DNA of 54,657 nt. It comes from a virus. The notes under the pieces are model-generated. The model worked only from the letters and a program-made list of their open reading frames with translations, searched no databases and had not been told where the DNA came from. The position numbers and the translations under genes are program-made. The DNA lies in IMG/VR virus record IMGVR_UViG_3300032087_003663, positions 1 to 54,657 of that record; one strand, written 5' to 3'. Positions 6,482 through 17,767 of the stretch are shown here, in pieces (the stretch's first letter is position 1; the number at the start of each line of letters is the position of its first letter).

Positions 6482-6850
6482 TCAGCTCTCAAGGGCGTTG
6501 ATGACAACACGACAGGCAGCAGTGTCTGCTTTCAGGTACAGGGTGGTGGAAGCACTGTTGATCCTAAAAGGGCCAGCAGTTTCACCGGCCATGAGCTTGC
6601 CGCCATATACACCAGTGCTGAAACCCCACTCGACAAAATTAGTTGAGTCAAGGTTTTGAATCGTACACCAACCCGGCGTTGTTAGTTCACTGAAAGCCTC
6701 AGTCTCTTCTGTGATTCCAATCTCTTTCATGCCGGGGGATGGACCGCCCACTGCTGCCTGGTCGTAGCTCTTTGTGCCGTAGTTTTGGCTAAAAGACAGG
6801 TTGCCATTATCTACAGACATCGATGCTGCGATTCGGATTTCATCAGCCAT
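6482..6850 (-). CDS. Probable virion-associated protein (122 aa)
   Basis: The Ser/Thr/Gly-rich beta-type sequence (LSFSQNYGTKSYDQ, WGFSTGVYGGKLMAGETAGPFRI, TTLYLKADTAACRVVI) looks like a small all-beta capsid or tail decoration domain. No specific family is assigned. Its ATG overlaps the stop of the giant gene (TAATG at 6850), so it is the immediate downstream cistron of the late operon. Confidence 0.75.
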   Translation of the reverse strand: MADEIRIAASMSVDNGNLSFSQNYGTKSYDQAAVGGPSPGMKEIGITEETEAFSELTTPGWCTIQNLDSTNFVEWGFSTGVYGGKLMAGETAGPFRINSASTTLYLKADTAACRVVINALES

Positions 6851-9800
6851 TAGTTTGCTCCCTTTTCTTGGTTCTTTCGGCGTTCCTTGCTACGTTTTGC
6901 AAGGATCTCAATTAAGAGTTCATATTGCGAAACTGCCCTTAATTCTTCTTCAGTCATGTTGGCTTTAATTTCATCGGGTATGTAGCTTTTTTGGAACTGC
7001 CTAGCACCCTGAGTTTGCAGAAACAATTCTGCTCTTTCTCGCAGGACTGCATCCTGACGTTGAGGACTTACGCTTGAAATCCTAAGTCCCGTCAAAGTAT
7101 TTGCTGCCCGTTGGGCAATGTTCTTTCGAGGATCAAACGCCGTCCTGACTGTATTTGTGTACCGGCTAAACGGCGATGCACCAGCAACTGCTTCGGTAAG
7201 TTTACCGAGGCGATACGGTTGCTTGCGATCTTTGTCTCGCAGTCCCAATCCTTGCGCCACGTTGCTTAACGCGCGACCCAACGGTGGATCAGCATCGTCC
7301 AAGTCAACACCACCGCTCACGCTCTGCTGGAAAGAGGATTCATCGAACGCAAGCTCCAGCGGGAGTTTCAATAGAGGGTTCATGTTGCCGATAACATTAA
7401 AGGCTGCATCACCTGGGTTTAATGCAGCAAACGGAGCCAACTGCTGGACTGGCTGCTCATGCATCATTCCGATGTTTGTCAGGTAATGCCTTGTGCCATC
7501 AGCGTTTGATCCCATTGGGAGAGACAGTCCTTTGCTGATGTACGTTGGGGTGGCAACATCCCTATCGCGACCATGACGCTGCGCACGAATTGCAATTCCC
7601 ACTTTCCCGGCTGGGTTCGTCGCCAACTCGTTAGCTAGGTAGACCGACATCCCCCTGCTGAAACTATAAAACGGGAAGAACCTTCGCATGTATTCCTTCT
7701 CAAAGGACGACAGGTTTGAGTAGTCCACCTGAACCAGCTTGACTATCCTTGCTGCCTCTTCTGGACTGTAGCCTTGGCGAAGCAACGCAATGAAGCCACC
7801 GGCGCGATGCTGAATTTCCACGGCATCACCGACATTTTGCGCAATGTCTAAATACTTTTTGTAGGTATCACGAACACGAATGACAGCCTTTTCCGACTGC
7901 GACATGCCTGCCTTAGCCCTTTTCGCAACTGGAGCCGTTTTTGATCTATTCAGTGCAAAAGAATTGCGTCCGAAAATAACCTTATCGTGCCTGCCAAAAC
8001 TTGGGCCGATCATTTGGGACCGAAGTGTTGCTGGGGCTTCACCGGGAATGTCGCGATGCGTTCCAGGGGCATTGATGATTTCATGGATAAACAACAACTC
8101 AGCAATCTCTTCCGTTGCTGCTTCGTCCTTGTTCTGTCCCTTGGCAACCTTGAGATCGCTGAATAGAGGAATGTCGCCAGCACCCTCAATGGTCTTGCCC
8201 TTCATTAAGGACTGACTATCTCCGTAAGGCTTGGTGTATCGACGAATATCCATTGCGCCGAAACGCGGATCAGTCACATCGTTGAGTGCATTCTGTATGA
8301 AACCGGAGAAGTAGTTCCTGACATGGAACCCTGGGTTGGTGCTTGTGACGTTTGTCTTGAATAGTTTGTTGTACCCGTCAAACCAGCCAATGAGCGAACC
8401 AATGCTGCTGTCGTCAGTCAGGTATGTGGTTGCCTTACTGACACTCACCAAGTCTTCAGCAATACGGCGAGGCAGTTTGACTTGCCCAAGCCACATCTGC
8501 GGCTCGATGTCTAGCTCCACACCCTTGTACTTGCGCTTGTCGCTACGCAAGGCGTTCCTGTACCAGTCGTCGTAAGATGCCTCTGGTATGTCCTGAATCT
8601 GCCTTTCAACACCCCTGAGTTGGCTCCTTAGCTCAGAAATGGCAGCTTTGTCATCAGACCCAGCAAGATCCTCCAGCTTGCCCTTCAGTTCATCTGCTTC
8701 GTTTTGCCAGTTGTCGCGATTTTCAATCCACCTTCGACGCCGGGCTGAATGCCGCTCACGCAAAATGTTTTGGCGGGCTGTTTCTGCGGCCTCTGGTGGT
8801 ATCAAGGCGACCATTGCTTTTCTTGCACGATCACCGCGATGATTTAGTTTCTTGGTTGTGGATCTTAGTGCGTCCAGATTGACGCCCATCGCGCCCATGA
8901 CGCTCTCGCCAGTTTCCGAGAAGAACGGAACCATGCCACTCGACTCAGGCTTCAAAAGTTCATTGAACAACTGGCCGACTCTTACATCATTTGCCAGCGA
9001 CTCGCCCCTCTTGCCCATGAGCTTAGACAAGTGCTGCTTGAACCCAGCCATGTACTTGTGCATGCCAACGGGAGGCTTGATCTTGCCCTCAGAGAAACGG
9101 ACCATGTCCTCTGCCATCCATTCCCTAGCCGACTTGGTTACTCCGCCCTTGGTGATACGCAAGTCCCAATTATTGTTGACCACGCCATACGTCTTCTGTG
9201 CCTGCTGACTTAGTGACGGATCAAGTCGGTCAAGTTCTTCGACCACCAAGTCTGACATGACTCGGACCATGTCCTGCGGCCTTGCTCCATCCATCGCACG
9301 GACGACTGTTCTCTTGCTGTTCGTCGCCCACTTGCTGCTAGGCATCTCCACTTGAGCTACTACTTCACCCTCTGCATTCCTGACTTCCCTCTTGACGCCA
9401 GAGAATGCTGACTGGAACAGCATGTCGGGATCTTTGCCCTCATCCGGCTTTGGCTTGTAAACCAAGTCTTCTGGTGTGGCATCGTCACCAAACAAATCCA
9501 TTTGATCACGGTCAACCTTAGCGTTGGATGTCTCAAACAAACTGCCTTGCTTGGCCTTTGGACCCTTCTTGATATCGCTTCTAAACTTTCGTCGCTTACC
9601 TTCGCCTTGAAACAGCCCCATCTGGTCACCAGCTACGGCATCCTCGTTCAGTAACGGTGCTGCTGGTTGGATTCCAGGCTGACTAACCTCAAGGGGATCT
9701 TCAATAGGAAACGGAATCGAATCAGCCGAGCCGCGATTCTGTGTCACAAGTTGCTTCGGCCACACTCCTCTGATACGGTCAAATCCTGACCTCTTGCCCT

Positions 9801-12800
9801 GCTCGCTCCACCGGATAGCCTCCTGACCACCAGCCGACTCAAGGATCACCGGCATTTTGGTTTCACCCTGTGCCGCCAATTCCATCGCACGGTGGCGACC
9901 CTCATGACCAACAACGCTCGCTGTCCCTTTTCCATCATTGCTAAATGACAGGTAAGGAAGGTCGCTAAACTTCTGCCCCTCTGCTACTGCTGCTGCGACA
10001 TTTTCCTGGCTCGATGGGCGGGCCTGATCCAAACGCTCTGCCATCCGCAGGAAATCTTGGATGTCCATCTCAACGATAGTACGTCGCGACTTATAGCCCG
10101 TGTCTGCTCTGTCGAACGCCTTTTGGTCAAAGTATTTGCCAGCCTCAAACATTTCAGGCTTGGGGTCTTGGCGAACAATAGCCCGCTGGAATTGCTCGTC
10201 AGGTGAAAGGCTTTCATTAGCAGCCTGCCTTCCTCTTGCAGCAATAACCTGATCGAAGATGTCACCCTCTTCATCTATCTGATCAACACCAAACACTTGC
10301 TCGTACACGCTCTGGCCGCGTTCCCTAGCCAGCTTGTCGGTCAAATCAAGTATCTGTTCGTCAGAGTAAATGTCTGGCTTACTCATTGCGATAGTATCAC
10401 GATACTTGGACTTTGGACCTTTTGCACCTCTGCGTTTATTTAGAGCCACAATCTCGCGATTGATTTCAAGATCAAGCAAAGCCTGAAAAATAGCTTCATC
10501 AGGATTGTTTTCGGTTGGCGAAAGCTGTGAAATGATTGGTGAATGCTCGCCAAAGTATTGAGTTGATGAAGCATCGTCAGAAAACTGCCAAGTTGTGTAA
10601 TCACCACCACGACCAGTGCTGTCATTTAGCGAGTCAACTATATGGCCTTTCTTAACAACACCTCGCTCGACATGATTGCGAGCAGACCTTGCCATCTTGA
10701 TAATGTTGTTGTCGATACGGTTGGCGTGCTGCTTTTCGGATTCGGTGAACACGCCATTCTTTTTCTTTCTTGGGACGGTAAACTTATCCCGCAGCAGTCG
10801 CAGCATCTGCGCCTGCTTTGTGCCGTCAATCGCATCATCTAAATGCAACGCAAGTGCGTCTTCAATTTCTTCTCGACGCGCTTTGGTTATGCTGTTTTTG
10901 TGGACACCGTAGTAATCCGCCAAGATGTCCCTTCGGCGGTGATGCTCTTTCCTTGATACCTTTGGTCGATTAGGAACATCGGGACCACGCTGCACTGGCT
11001 CTTTGCCAAGCATCGTGTCAAAGATGTCACGCATCTCATCCGACAGTTCCCGCTCCAGTGGCGTTCCGATTGCACCCTTGTATACGTCGATCAACCACTG
11101 CTTCATCCTGGAGAACACACTCTCCAGTTCTTTCGTTGGTGCTTTGCCAATAGATAGATAGCGTTCAAAGTCCTCAGCAAAAGCCTCTTCTTGTTCAACT
11201 GTCCATCTCGCAGCATTGACGCCATAGTGTTGTTCAGCACGCAAAAGCAAGTCGTCATCTAGCAGGTGCAACTGTCGCCTGAATGCGTGGGATAACTCAT
11301 GCGGCAAAGTGCTAAGATCGGAACCGTTAAACAAAGTAATAACCGCTTCTTCGCCAAGCTGGTTGGTAAAAATGGTTCCGCGAGGCGTACCCACCGCATC
11401 TCGCATTCGCTGGTGCAGCACGTTTTGAATATGCACATCCGCGTCATCAAAAATGACAAAGTTGTAACTCGCAGGCTTGTTGGTTCCGCGAGAAGTTCCG
11501 TCTAGGTATTTGACTCCCTTAACACCTCGCTCCAATAACATCTCCGAGGCTTCTTTCGGGGAAAAAATCGTTTCAAGCATGCGCAAGAAGTCGCCTCCCT
11601 CTGGGTCTTCGCCCAAGCCCATTGCCATTAGGGTTTGCTGGCGTACTGACATGCCGTCAATTTCTTTGACGAAGTCTTCCGGTGTGAGAAACTGACGTAA
11701 CCTAGCAATTTCGGGATCAACGCTGGCTTCGGCAGCATCGTAAATTGCGTCCTCGAATAACGGATACAATTCCTTCTCAAGGATGTCATCCAAAGCCTTG
11801 GCTACAACAGGGCTTGCGTCGGGGCCGAACGATGGATCATCCCACATGAGGTATTCACTCTCCTTGGGAGCAAGGTCAACCTCGTACAAGGTTCCTTTGC
11901 CTTGAACTAACTCACCATCGTCAACCATTCGATACATGGTCGCAATGATGTCTTCTGCTGGATAGATATCATCCTCGGTTAAAACATCCAGATCATAATC
12001 ACCAAGATTGCGAGCAGCGACTTTATCTGCACGCACACCTCTTGCATCAATCGTGTTGTATTGCCTTGCTTTGTACCGCAATGCACGCTCCACGGACGCT
12101 AGGTTGCGACCCGCTAGCGGTGGGCGCAGTGCTTCAATAACCTGTGCAACAAGGTATCGTTGGTCTGAGTTTCTAGCTGCGATCACCTCCGCATCAGAAA
12201 CAAAAGGATCATGCCCGAAAAATTTCGCCCTGTACTCTCCTATGCTCATATCGTCATAGTGCGCATCAGGAAATTGGTTCAAATCCCAGTCTGATATTTT
12301 TTCCCCGTTATACCGCCAACCACTCAAAGTCTCTCGGTAGTATCTGGCAACGCCCTTGCGTGATGCAAAGTAAAGGCCGTACCCATACACTTGCGCGCCT
12401 TCGCCCGTTCCTATCTTGCTTAAAGTAAACGCATCAAATGGCGGGATTCCGTTGCCATGAAAAGCTGACTGCTTGAGTATGTCGAAACGAGTTCCATGTG
12501 ACTTAATAGCGTTACGAGTTGTTCCGTACTCAGTTACCTCTCGCATAAACAATGTATTGCCAACAGCAATGACATCATTTCCTCTCCTGACTTCTTTTCC
12601 GTTACGCTTGTTATAGAAGAAGTTTGCTTTCTTTGGATTGAAGCCGAGCGGAGTCCAAGAATCTATGTCTGCTGGTATAACATTCTCCGCACCCTGCGGC
12701 GCACTAAGCTCTCCATATGCTCTCGCTAGAGTGGTTTTATTCTTTTCTCCTCTCGCGATGCGGTTGGACTCCTTTTGCTGCCCGACAGTAAGCTTCAAGT

Positions 12801-15800
12801 CAACCTCACCCTCGATCCGGGCATACCCTGCGTGAGCTATAACCTTTCCGCCTGCCTTGCCCTCATGCAACGTAACGACATATTCCCCGCTACTTTCAAA
12901 CGCAGGAATATCTATTCGCACCCCGACTCGTTGACCATCAAACTGGGAGATATCGACGACCTTGTCTCTCTTGTCAGAAGACAATATCTGACGCAACCTA
13001 TCGTTGCTTGGGATTCCTGTCTGCGAAATCCACTCACTATTTCGTGCGTCACCTATTGCCTGAAAGTCACCAGCACTAAGGTCAGACTTCATCCACGCCT
13101 TAAATGCAAGATTGTGTTTTTCTCCGCTGGTCGCTCCAGGCTTGAGCGATTCATCTCGCGTTAGAATCCATACGTCATACTGCGACCGAAAAACGGGATG
13201 GCGAGACTGTGCAAGAACCAAAGGATCTGTTTCAGTACGCACAAGAGATGAAACCGGCTGGCCTTTTATTAACTCAGCTTGGCTTAGAGTGTCCTCCCTG
13301 CCTTTGATATATTCGTCCAGCCGCCGGACTTGTGTCAGGTATCTCTCGTAGTATTCATCCACCGATCCGACATTGTTTTCTGACTTTACTACTTGGTTAG
13401 CAAAAGCATCTGACAACGCAATGTTGGCCGCGGCCTGTTCCTCACCAACAGTCTCAATCATCTGTGAGTAAACCCTGTCCCTTGCAGACGCGGTTGGGTC
13501 CAACTGATCTACCGCTCTCGGAGGAACCTTGAGATACGATTCAACCGATTGCTTTGCCCTCGCAAACTCACGCTTGATAGTGTTGAATTGCTTCCTTGTG
13601 AGGTCACCGCCTAGCTCTTGGCGTGACATATCAAGGTAAGTGTTTATACTGTCATCAACAGACTGCTCAAGGATTTCTGCGGCAAGCTCACCATCTTGCT
13701 TCATGGCATCGTCAAACCGCCCACCAGCGAGCATCTCCGATACCTCACCAACACGCTCACGAAACTCGGCTTCGTCAGCAGCCTGCGAATAACCCAGACG
13801 CTCGATCAATTCATCATCGCCATCTAGCATCTGACTTTGGAGAGATTCGGCAATGCTATCAGGATCATCTAAGCGATGGCTAATTGCCCGCATCTGTTCA
13901 TTGGTAAGCTCTAGCTGCCCTGTGGCCCTTCGCTCTCGCGGTCCTACCTGGACGCTTGTGTCCCTAGAAGGCTTGCGGATCATGACGATGTTCTGATCAA
14001 CAACAGTCTTCGTCCCATCTGCCCGGTAATCTACATCAAGCCTTACGCCCTCATGCCCTCGTCTATCCATCTCTGCGCGAAACTTGCTAACAGCTTCGTC
14101 ACCGATGTAATAATCTTCAAAAGAAGGATCAAGACGCTCGTAAAGATTTCCGTCTTCTGCGTCTACTCTGACTCCGATGCTTTCTAAGACCTCATTTGCC
14201 TCGCTTTCACTAATTAGCTTTGACTCATCAATCTCAAAGCGAAGCACCCTTCCGCCACCCGCGTTCGATTCATCTGCATAACGAGCCGCTTCTGACTTGT
14301 CCTTTGAAACAAACAAAAGACCATCGGACTCAGTCAAACCCGCCGGGTCTGGTGTCCCGTGATACACAGTAGTCAGCGATCCGCTTATTGCATCATCGAG
14401 CTTGCTAGTGCTTGGTCGCTTTGCAGCAGTACGCAGAGTCTCTGCTTTTTGCGAGGCGGCTGACTTACTGGCTAACTTATCTACTCTTGCCAGCACATTG
14501 GCATCTTCATCAAGAAAAACCAAACCAGCAACTTGGTTTCTTTCTTGGTATGACTTCATGATCGCATCTGGATACATGTCCTCAATCGTATCCACAACAC
14601 GACCCGGCACGATAAATCGATTGCCAAGCCCGTCAACGTATTGTGAAAGCTGCATTCCCTCTACTTCGGCATAGCCTTGGTATCCTGCATCGCCACTGAC
14701 AGACCTGACGATCTTGTCCTCGAAATCCTGTACGCTTTCCCTAGCCGCCCGCATTGTGTTGTCGCTTGCAGGCGTGCGGTTGCGGCCAAGACTTGCTAAG
14801 GCAGACGACTGATCGTCATCAGCAAGACGTATCATGTAAGATACACCATCAGACTTCCCCATAAAGAAGCCGGTTGCGTCGAGTACGTTGAGTGATCGAG
14901 AATCACTTGCATCGAACTGACTGAGCATCTCACCTGGCTCAAGCGGAGCGACATCTATTTCAGCGTCATCAAACTTGATGTTGCTCAGGTTCTCCTGAAC
15001 AGAATCTTGCTTGGCCTTGCCAGCCCTCTTTTTTGCCTCCTGATATATCGTCTGGCGAATCTGCTCGGCTGATCTTCCTTTAAGGCCATGACCTTCGCCA
15101 AATAGCTCATTGCGAAGTTTTCTTAACGCCGGGGCATTGACAGCAAGTACACCACCTTCCGCTGTCAGTTCCTCCAGGCTGGACTCACTTATCTCTCGTA
15201 TCCTGCTTTCGATGGTCGCGGTTTCTGCCGCATCGTCGATTTTCGTTACTCCCTTGGTATCACCCTCTTGGGCAGGAGATGATGACCCATCCGGTGTTCC
15301 CGCAGTAGGGCCATCTGGCTCAGGGGTTGCAGGATCGCCGTCACCGCCGGGGCCATCTCCACCATCAGGCCGCTTTACACCCGCACCTGTCTGATCAGGT
15401 GGAGTCCTGCCGTCCTGTATGTCAAGCTGCCGAACAACATCGCTCATGCCTTGGTCAGTTCCGCGACCGACTGTCTGAGCTGCCTCGCTTACTGTACCCA
15501 ACGCACTTTCAGCACCCTCAACTCCAAATGCGTTTTTGATTGCGGCTTCTGTCTCGTCGATGCCACGATCACGGACGACCATCGAATCCGCGACGATCTT
15601 TCGCAGCACATCTGCATTCGACCTAGCTTTATATGCTGACTCCAACGCTCTCAATGCCGCATCCGCTGGGTTGACGCTAAACAACGGGATATTCTTTTGG
15701 ACATCCTCTGGCGTTCGTTCAGTGATAGCCTTGAACAAGTCCTTCTTGGCATCGTCTGACAAATTTGCCATCTCTGCCCCATAGCCCTTGTCTACGGAGA

Positions 15801-17730
15801 AGAACTCATCTTGCAACTGACCCTTCTTCTCTGCCAGTTCTTTGGTTTTATTCCAGAGAGTTGGTGATAACCTGCCAGCAAACCTAGTGTCAGTGGACAT
15901 GCGGTTAAGTGCTGCGGTTCCGCCAACTATGTTTCTGTACCTGTCTTCTCGCTTGATCTTGTGAGGTGTCTCTGGATCAAACAATTTGGAACCACCAGAC
16001 TTGTTCCCCGTGATTGTGCCTTTGCTGGTCTGCCGGATTCTTGGGAAGTAGCTTGCGTACAAATCCTGCAACTGAGTGACATCGACATTCATGTCAGATG
16101 CTTCGACGACCAAGTCATCCATCTGAGTCTTGATGCGGTTGAGTGGTTCAATCGACGCTTGCAGCCTCGCGATTATGTCGTCAGCCTGTTCCGCAATCTC
16201 TGCATTGTCGCTGCCCTTCAGTGCGTCATACTTTTCTTTTAGGAACCTTGCCGCGTAGTCTTGGCTGGTTTCCTCAAATATCTCATCGCGACTGAGCATG
16301 AACTCTAGGATGCCGGAATCCTCATCCATCAACTCTTCGGCTATCAACTGATCGTCTTGCTTGCGAACGCGACCAACGTCCTCAAGGTATTCAATCATGA
16401 AGTTGCCCATCTGGTTCCGCTTCTGCTGCAACACTTCACCGGAAACTTCTTCGGCAACTTCACCGGCTTCGTTGTACTTGTTGAAGTCGTTTAGCAGAGG
16501 ATCAAGCTGACGGATGTTGTCAAACATTTCCTGCTTAGAAACCACGAAATCCTGCTGCAACAAGTTCTTGGCTTCTCGGATTGCCTTCTGTGATTCAGGA
16601 GTTTTTGCTCCCTCAAATGTTTTGCTCATTCGCGATGTGACGCCAATGATCGGCCTGCTGTACCGCATGCCGCGAGCAAGGCGATCAACACCCGGTGCAA
16701 GGCCACTACCAAATGACGTATCAACAATACCGCCGGGCAAGCGGAATCTCATGTAGCCATCTGATATGTTTGCGTCCTTGACCTCATCGACCATTTTGTT
16801 CCATTCCTTGGAACCACGCTTCGCACCTTTGGCCTCTGCTGCTTTCTTAAAGTGTTTATCGCCCGCTAAAGCATTCTCAAACTCTTTGCTTAAAGAGTCA
16901 CTTGCCTTGCCGGCAGATGTGCCGCTTTGCTTCACGGGGTTCTGAATGGCATCGGCTGCCGACATCTTGAGCAATGACTCACGCTTGCCGATATCCCCCG
17001 CTGCCTCACTGACCTTACCAGCATTCTTGGCGTAGATATCAATGTTATCTAGCAAGCCAACTTTCTTGAGTGACCTTGCAGCCTGCGCGCCCTTGCCAGC
17101 CCCTTTAACAGCAGCAGACGCACCGAAAGATAGATAGGTCAACGGATCAAGCAGGACTTCCAGACCGATGCCTGCTCCCATGCGACCCAATGTCGTACCT
17201 AAACCCTTGGGTTCTCCACTGTCGTCAAGAAGACCATACCCTTCAAGCAGTTCTTCGCCAGAGATCCTTACATCTGAGTCTGCCCAATTCCAAGGCAGCA
17301 ACTGATCGAGTGGATTTTCCGGTGCAGGACCGCCGGGCAACCAAGTAAGGACATCACGCACGACGCTACCTGGAACATCCAAGATGTTTCCAAGACCACC
17401 GACAGTATCTAATGCGGCATCACCTGTCTGTCGCAGAATCGACCTTTCGTCAACTTGCGACTCCATGCTTGGACGCGAAGGTGGCGCAATCGACGCCGGT
17501 TGCTGCTGCACTGTGCTTGGCTGCAATCGTGACGATGGCCGCTGTAGTTGCTCCTGCGCACGCTGACGCCGATATTCTTTCCCCGTAAGGAACGAATCTC
17601 TGCGCTGACGCTGTGGCTCAGTGTCCTCTACCAGCAAAGGACTGTCAGGTTGACCTAAGCCTAAGCCTGAACTCCTTGCCCCCGCGATGCCTGCTGCGCG
17701 TGCGTACTCGCCAGCCGTAAGGAATTGCAT
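6850..17730 (-). CDS. Giant polyvalent virion protein with two ART-like modules (about 3626 aa)
   Basis: One open frame of nearly 11 kb. The likely start is ATG 17730 (a TTG lies two codons earlier). Residues about 90-180 resemble the N-terminus of phage polyvalent proteins (VLLDPLTYLSFG). At about 1124 VYHGT opens an ADP-ribosyltransferase-like module. At about 1757 SAFHGNG, IGTGEGAQVYGYGLYFA and later GVKGVKYLDGTSRG match the ART-PolyVal type. HELSHAFRR (about 2146) is a zinc-peptidase-like HExxH. VGHEGRHRAME (about 2611) lies in a ParB-like domain. PGFHVRNYFSGF (about 3138) is a common signature of such injected proteins. It probably sits in the virion and enters the cell with DNA. It is the largest gene of the late operon. 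Confidence 0.93.
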   Translation of the reverse strand: MQFLTAGEYARAAGIAGARSSGLGLGQPDSPLLVEDTEPQRQRRDSFLTGKEYRRQRAQEQLQRPSSRLQPSTVQQQPASIAPPSRPSMESQVDERSILRQTGDAALDTVGGLGNILDVPGSVVRDVLTWLPGGPAPENPLDQLLPWNWADSDVRISGEELLEGYGLLDDSGEPKGLGTTLGRMGAGIGLEVLLDPLTYLSFGASAAVKGAGKGAQAARSLKKVGLLDNIDIYAKNAGKVSEAAGDIGKRESLLKMSAADAIQNPVKQSGTSAGKASDSLSKEFENALAGDKHFKKAAEAKGAKRGSKEWNKMVDEVKDANISDGYMRFRLPGGIVDTSFGSGLAPGVDRLARGMRYSRPIIGVTSRMSKTFEGAKTPESQKAIREAKNLLQQDFVVSKQEMFDNIRQLDPLLNDFNKYNEAGEVAEEVSGEVLQQKRNQMGNFMIEYLEDVGRVRKQDDQLIAEELMDEDSGILEFMLSRDEIFEETSQDYAARFLKEKYDALKGSDNAEIAEQADDIIARLQASIEPLNRIKTQMDDLVVEASDMNVDVTQLQDLYASYFPRIRQTSKGTITGNKSGGSKLFDPETPHKIKREDRYRNIVGGTAALNRMSTDTRFAGRLSPTLWNKTKELAEKKGQLQDEFFSVDKGYGAEMANLSDDAKKDLFKAITERTPEDVQKNIPLFSVNPADAALRALESAYKARSNADVLRKIVADSMVVRDRGIDETEAAIKNAFGVEGAESALGTVSEAAQTVGRGTDQGMSDVVRQLDIQDGRTPPDQTGAGVKRPDGGDGPGGDGDPATPEPDGPTAGTPDGSSSPAQEGDTKGVTKIDDAAETATIESRIREISESSLEELTAEGGVLAVNAPALRKLRNELFGEGHGLKGRSAEQIRQTIYQEAKKRAGKAKQDSVQENLSNIKFDDAEIDVAPLEPGEMLSQFDASDSRSLNVLDATGFFMGKSDGVSYMIRLADDDQSSALASLGRNRTPASDNTMRAARESVQDFEDKIVRSVSGDAGYQGYAEVEGMQLSQYVDGLGNRFIVPGRVVDTIEDMYPDAIMKSYQERNQVAGLVFLDEDANVLARVDKLASKSAASQKAETLRTAAKRPSTSKLDDAISGSLTTVYHGTPDPAGLTESDGLLFVSKDKSEAARYADESNAGGGRVLRFEIDESKLISESEANEVLESIGVRVDAEDGNLYERLDPSFEDYYIGDEAVSKFRAEMDRRGHEGVRLDVDYRADGTKTVVDQNIVMIRKPSRDTSVQVGPRERRATGQLELTNEQMRAISHRLDDPDSIAESLQSQMLDGDDELIERLGYSQAADEAEFRERVGEVSEMLAGGRFDDAMKQDGELAAEILEQSVDDSINTYLDMSRQELGGDLTRKQFNTIKREFARAKQSVESYLKVPPRAVDQLDPTASARDRVYSQMIETVGEEQAAANIALSDAFANQVVKSENNVGSVDEYYERYLTQVRRLDEYIKGREDTLSQAELIKGQPVSSLVRTETDPLVLAQSRHPVFRSQYDVWILTRDESLKPGATSGEKHNLAFKAWMKSDLSAGDFQAIGDARNSEWISQTGIPSNDRLRQILSSDKRDKVVDISQFDGQRVGVRIDIPAFESSGEYVVTLHEGKAGGKVIAHAGYARIEGEVDLKLTVGQQKESNRIARGEKNKTTLARAYGELSAPQGAENVIPADIDSWTPLGFNPKKANFFYNKRNGKEVRRGNDVIAVGNTLFMREVTEYGTTRNAIKSHGTRFDILKQSAFHGNGIPPFDAFTLSKIGTGEGAQVYGYGLYFASRKGVARYYRETLSGWRYNGEKISDWDLNQFPDAHYDDMSIGEYRAKFFGHDPFVSDAEVIAARNSDQRYLVAQVIEALRPPLAGRNLASVERALRYKARQYNTIDARGVRADKVAARNLGDYDLDVLTEDDIYPAEDIIATMYRMVDDGELVQGKGTLYEVDLAPKESEYLMWDDPSFGPDASPVVAKALDDILEKELYPLFEDAIYDAAEASVDPEIARLRQFLTPEDFVKEIDGMSVRQQTLMAMGLGEDPEGGDFLRMLETIFSPKEASEMLLERGVKGVKYLDGTSRGTNKPASYNFVIFDDADVHIQNVLHQRMRDAVGTPRGTIFTNQLGEEAVITLFNGSDLSTLPHELSHAFRRQLHLLDDDLLLRAEQHYGVNAARWTVEQEEAFAEDFERYLSIGKAPTKELESVFSRMKQWLIDVYKGAIGTPLERELSDEMRDIFDTMLGKEPVQRGPDVPNRPKVSRKEHHRRRDILADYYGVHKNSITKARREEIEDALALHLDDAIDGTKQAQMLRLLRDKFTVPRKKKNGVFTESEKQHANRIDNNIIKMARSARNHVERGVVKKGHIVDSLNDSTGRGGDYTTWQFSDDASSTQYFGEHSPIISQLSPTENNPDEAIFQALLDLEINREIVALNKRRGAKGPKSKYRDTIAMSKPDIYSDEQILDLTDKLARERGQSVYEQVFGVDQIDEEGDIFDQVIAARGRQAANESLSPDEQFQRAIVRQDPKPEMFEAGKYFDQKAFDRADTGYKSRRTIVEMDIQDFLRMAERLDQARPSSQENVAAAVAEGQKFSDLPYLSFSNDGKGTASVVGHEGRHRAMELAAQGETKMPVILESAGGQEAIRWSEQGKRSGFDRIRGVWPKQLVTQNRGSADSIPFPIEDPLEVSQPGIQPAAPLLNEDAVAGDQMGLFQGEGKRRKFRSDIKKGPKAKQGSLFETSNAKVDRDQMDLFGDDATPEDLVYKPKPDEGKDPDMLFQSAFSGVKREVRNAEGEVVAQVEMPSSKWATNSKRTVVRAMDGARPQDMVRVMSDLVVEELDRLDPSLSQQAQKTYGVVNNNWDLRITKGGVTKSAREWMAEDMVRFSEGKIKPPVGMHKYMAGFKQHLSKLMGKRGESLANDVRVGQLFNELLKPESSGMVPFFSETGESVMGAMGVNLDALRSTTKKLNHRGDRARKAMVALIPPEAAETARQNILRERHSARRRRWIENRDNWQNEADELKGKLEDLAGSDDKAAISELRSQLRGVERQIQDIPEASYDDWYRNALRSDKRKYKGVELDIEPQMWLGQVKLPRRIAEDLVSVSKATTYLTDDSSIGSLIGWFDGYNKLFKTNVTSTNPGFHVRNYFSGFIQNALNDVTDPRFGAMDIRRYTKPYGDSQSLMKGKTIEGAGDIPLFSDLKVAKGQNKDEAATEEIAELLFIHEIINAPGTHRDIPGEAPATLRSQMIGPSFGRHDKVIFGRNSFALNRSKTAPVAKRAKAGMSQSEKAVIRVRDTYKKYLDIAQNVGDAVEIQHRAGGFIALLRQGYSPEEAARIVKLVQVDYSNLSSFEKEYMRRFFPFYSFSRGMSVYLANELATNPAGKVGIAIRAQRHGRDRDVATPTYISKGLSLPMGSNADGTRHYLTNIGMMHEQPVQQLAPFAALNPGDAAFNVIGNMNPLLKLPLELAFDESSFQQSVSGGVDLDDADPPLGRALSNVAQGLGLRDKDRKQPYRLGKLTEAVAGASPFSRYTNTVRTAFDPRKNIAQRAANTLTGLRISSVSPQRQDAVLRERAELFLQTQGARQFQKSYIPDEIKANMTEEELRAVSQYELLIEILAKRSKERRKNQEKGAN

Positions 17731-17767
17731 AATCAATTATTGATGTTATGAGTATGGTTTGTCTTGA

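Noticed and set aside
6850-17730. Giant protein as an N4-type virion RNA polymerase
   Set aside because: The length is similar, but I found no single-subunit RNA polymerase motifs; ART and polyvalent signatures explain it better.
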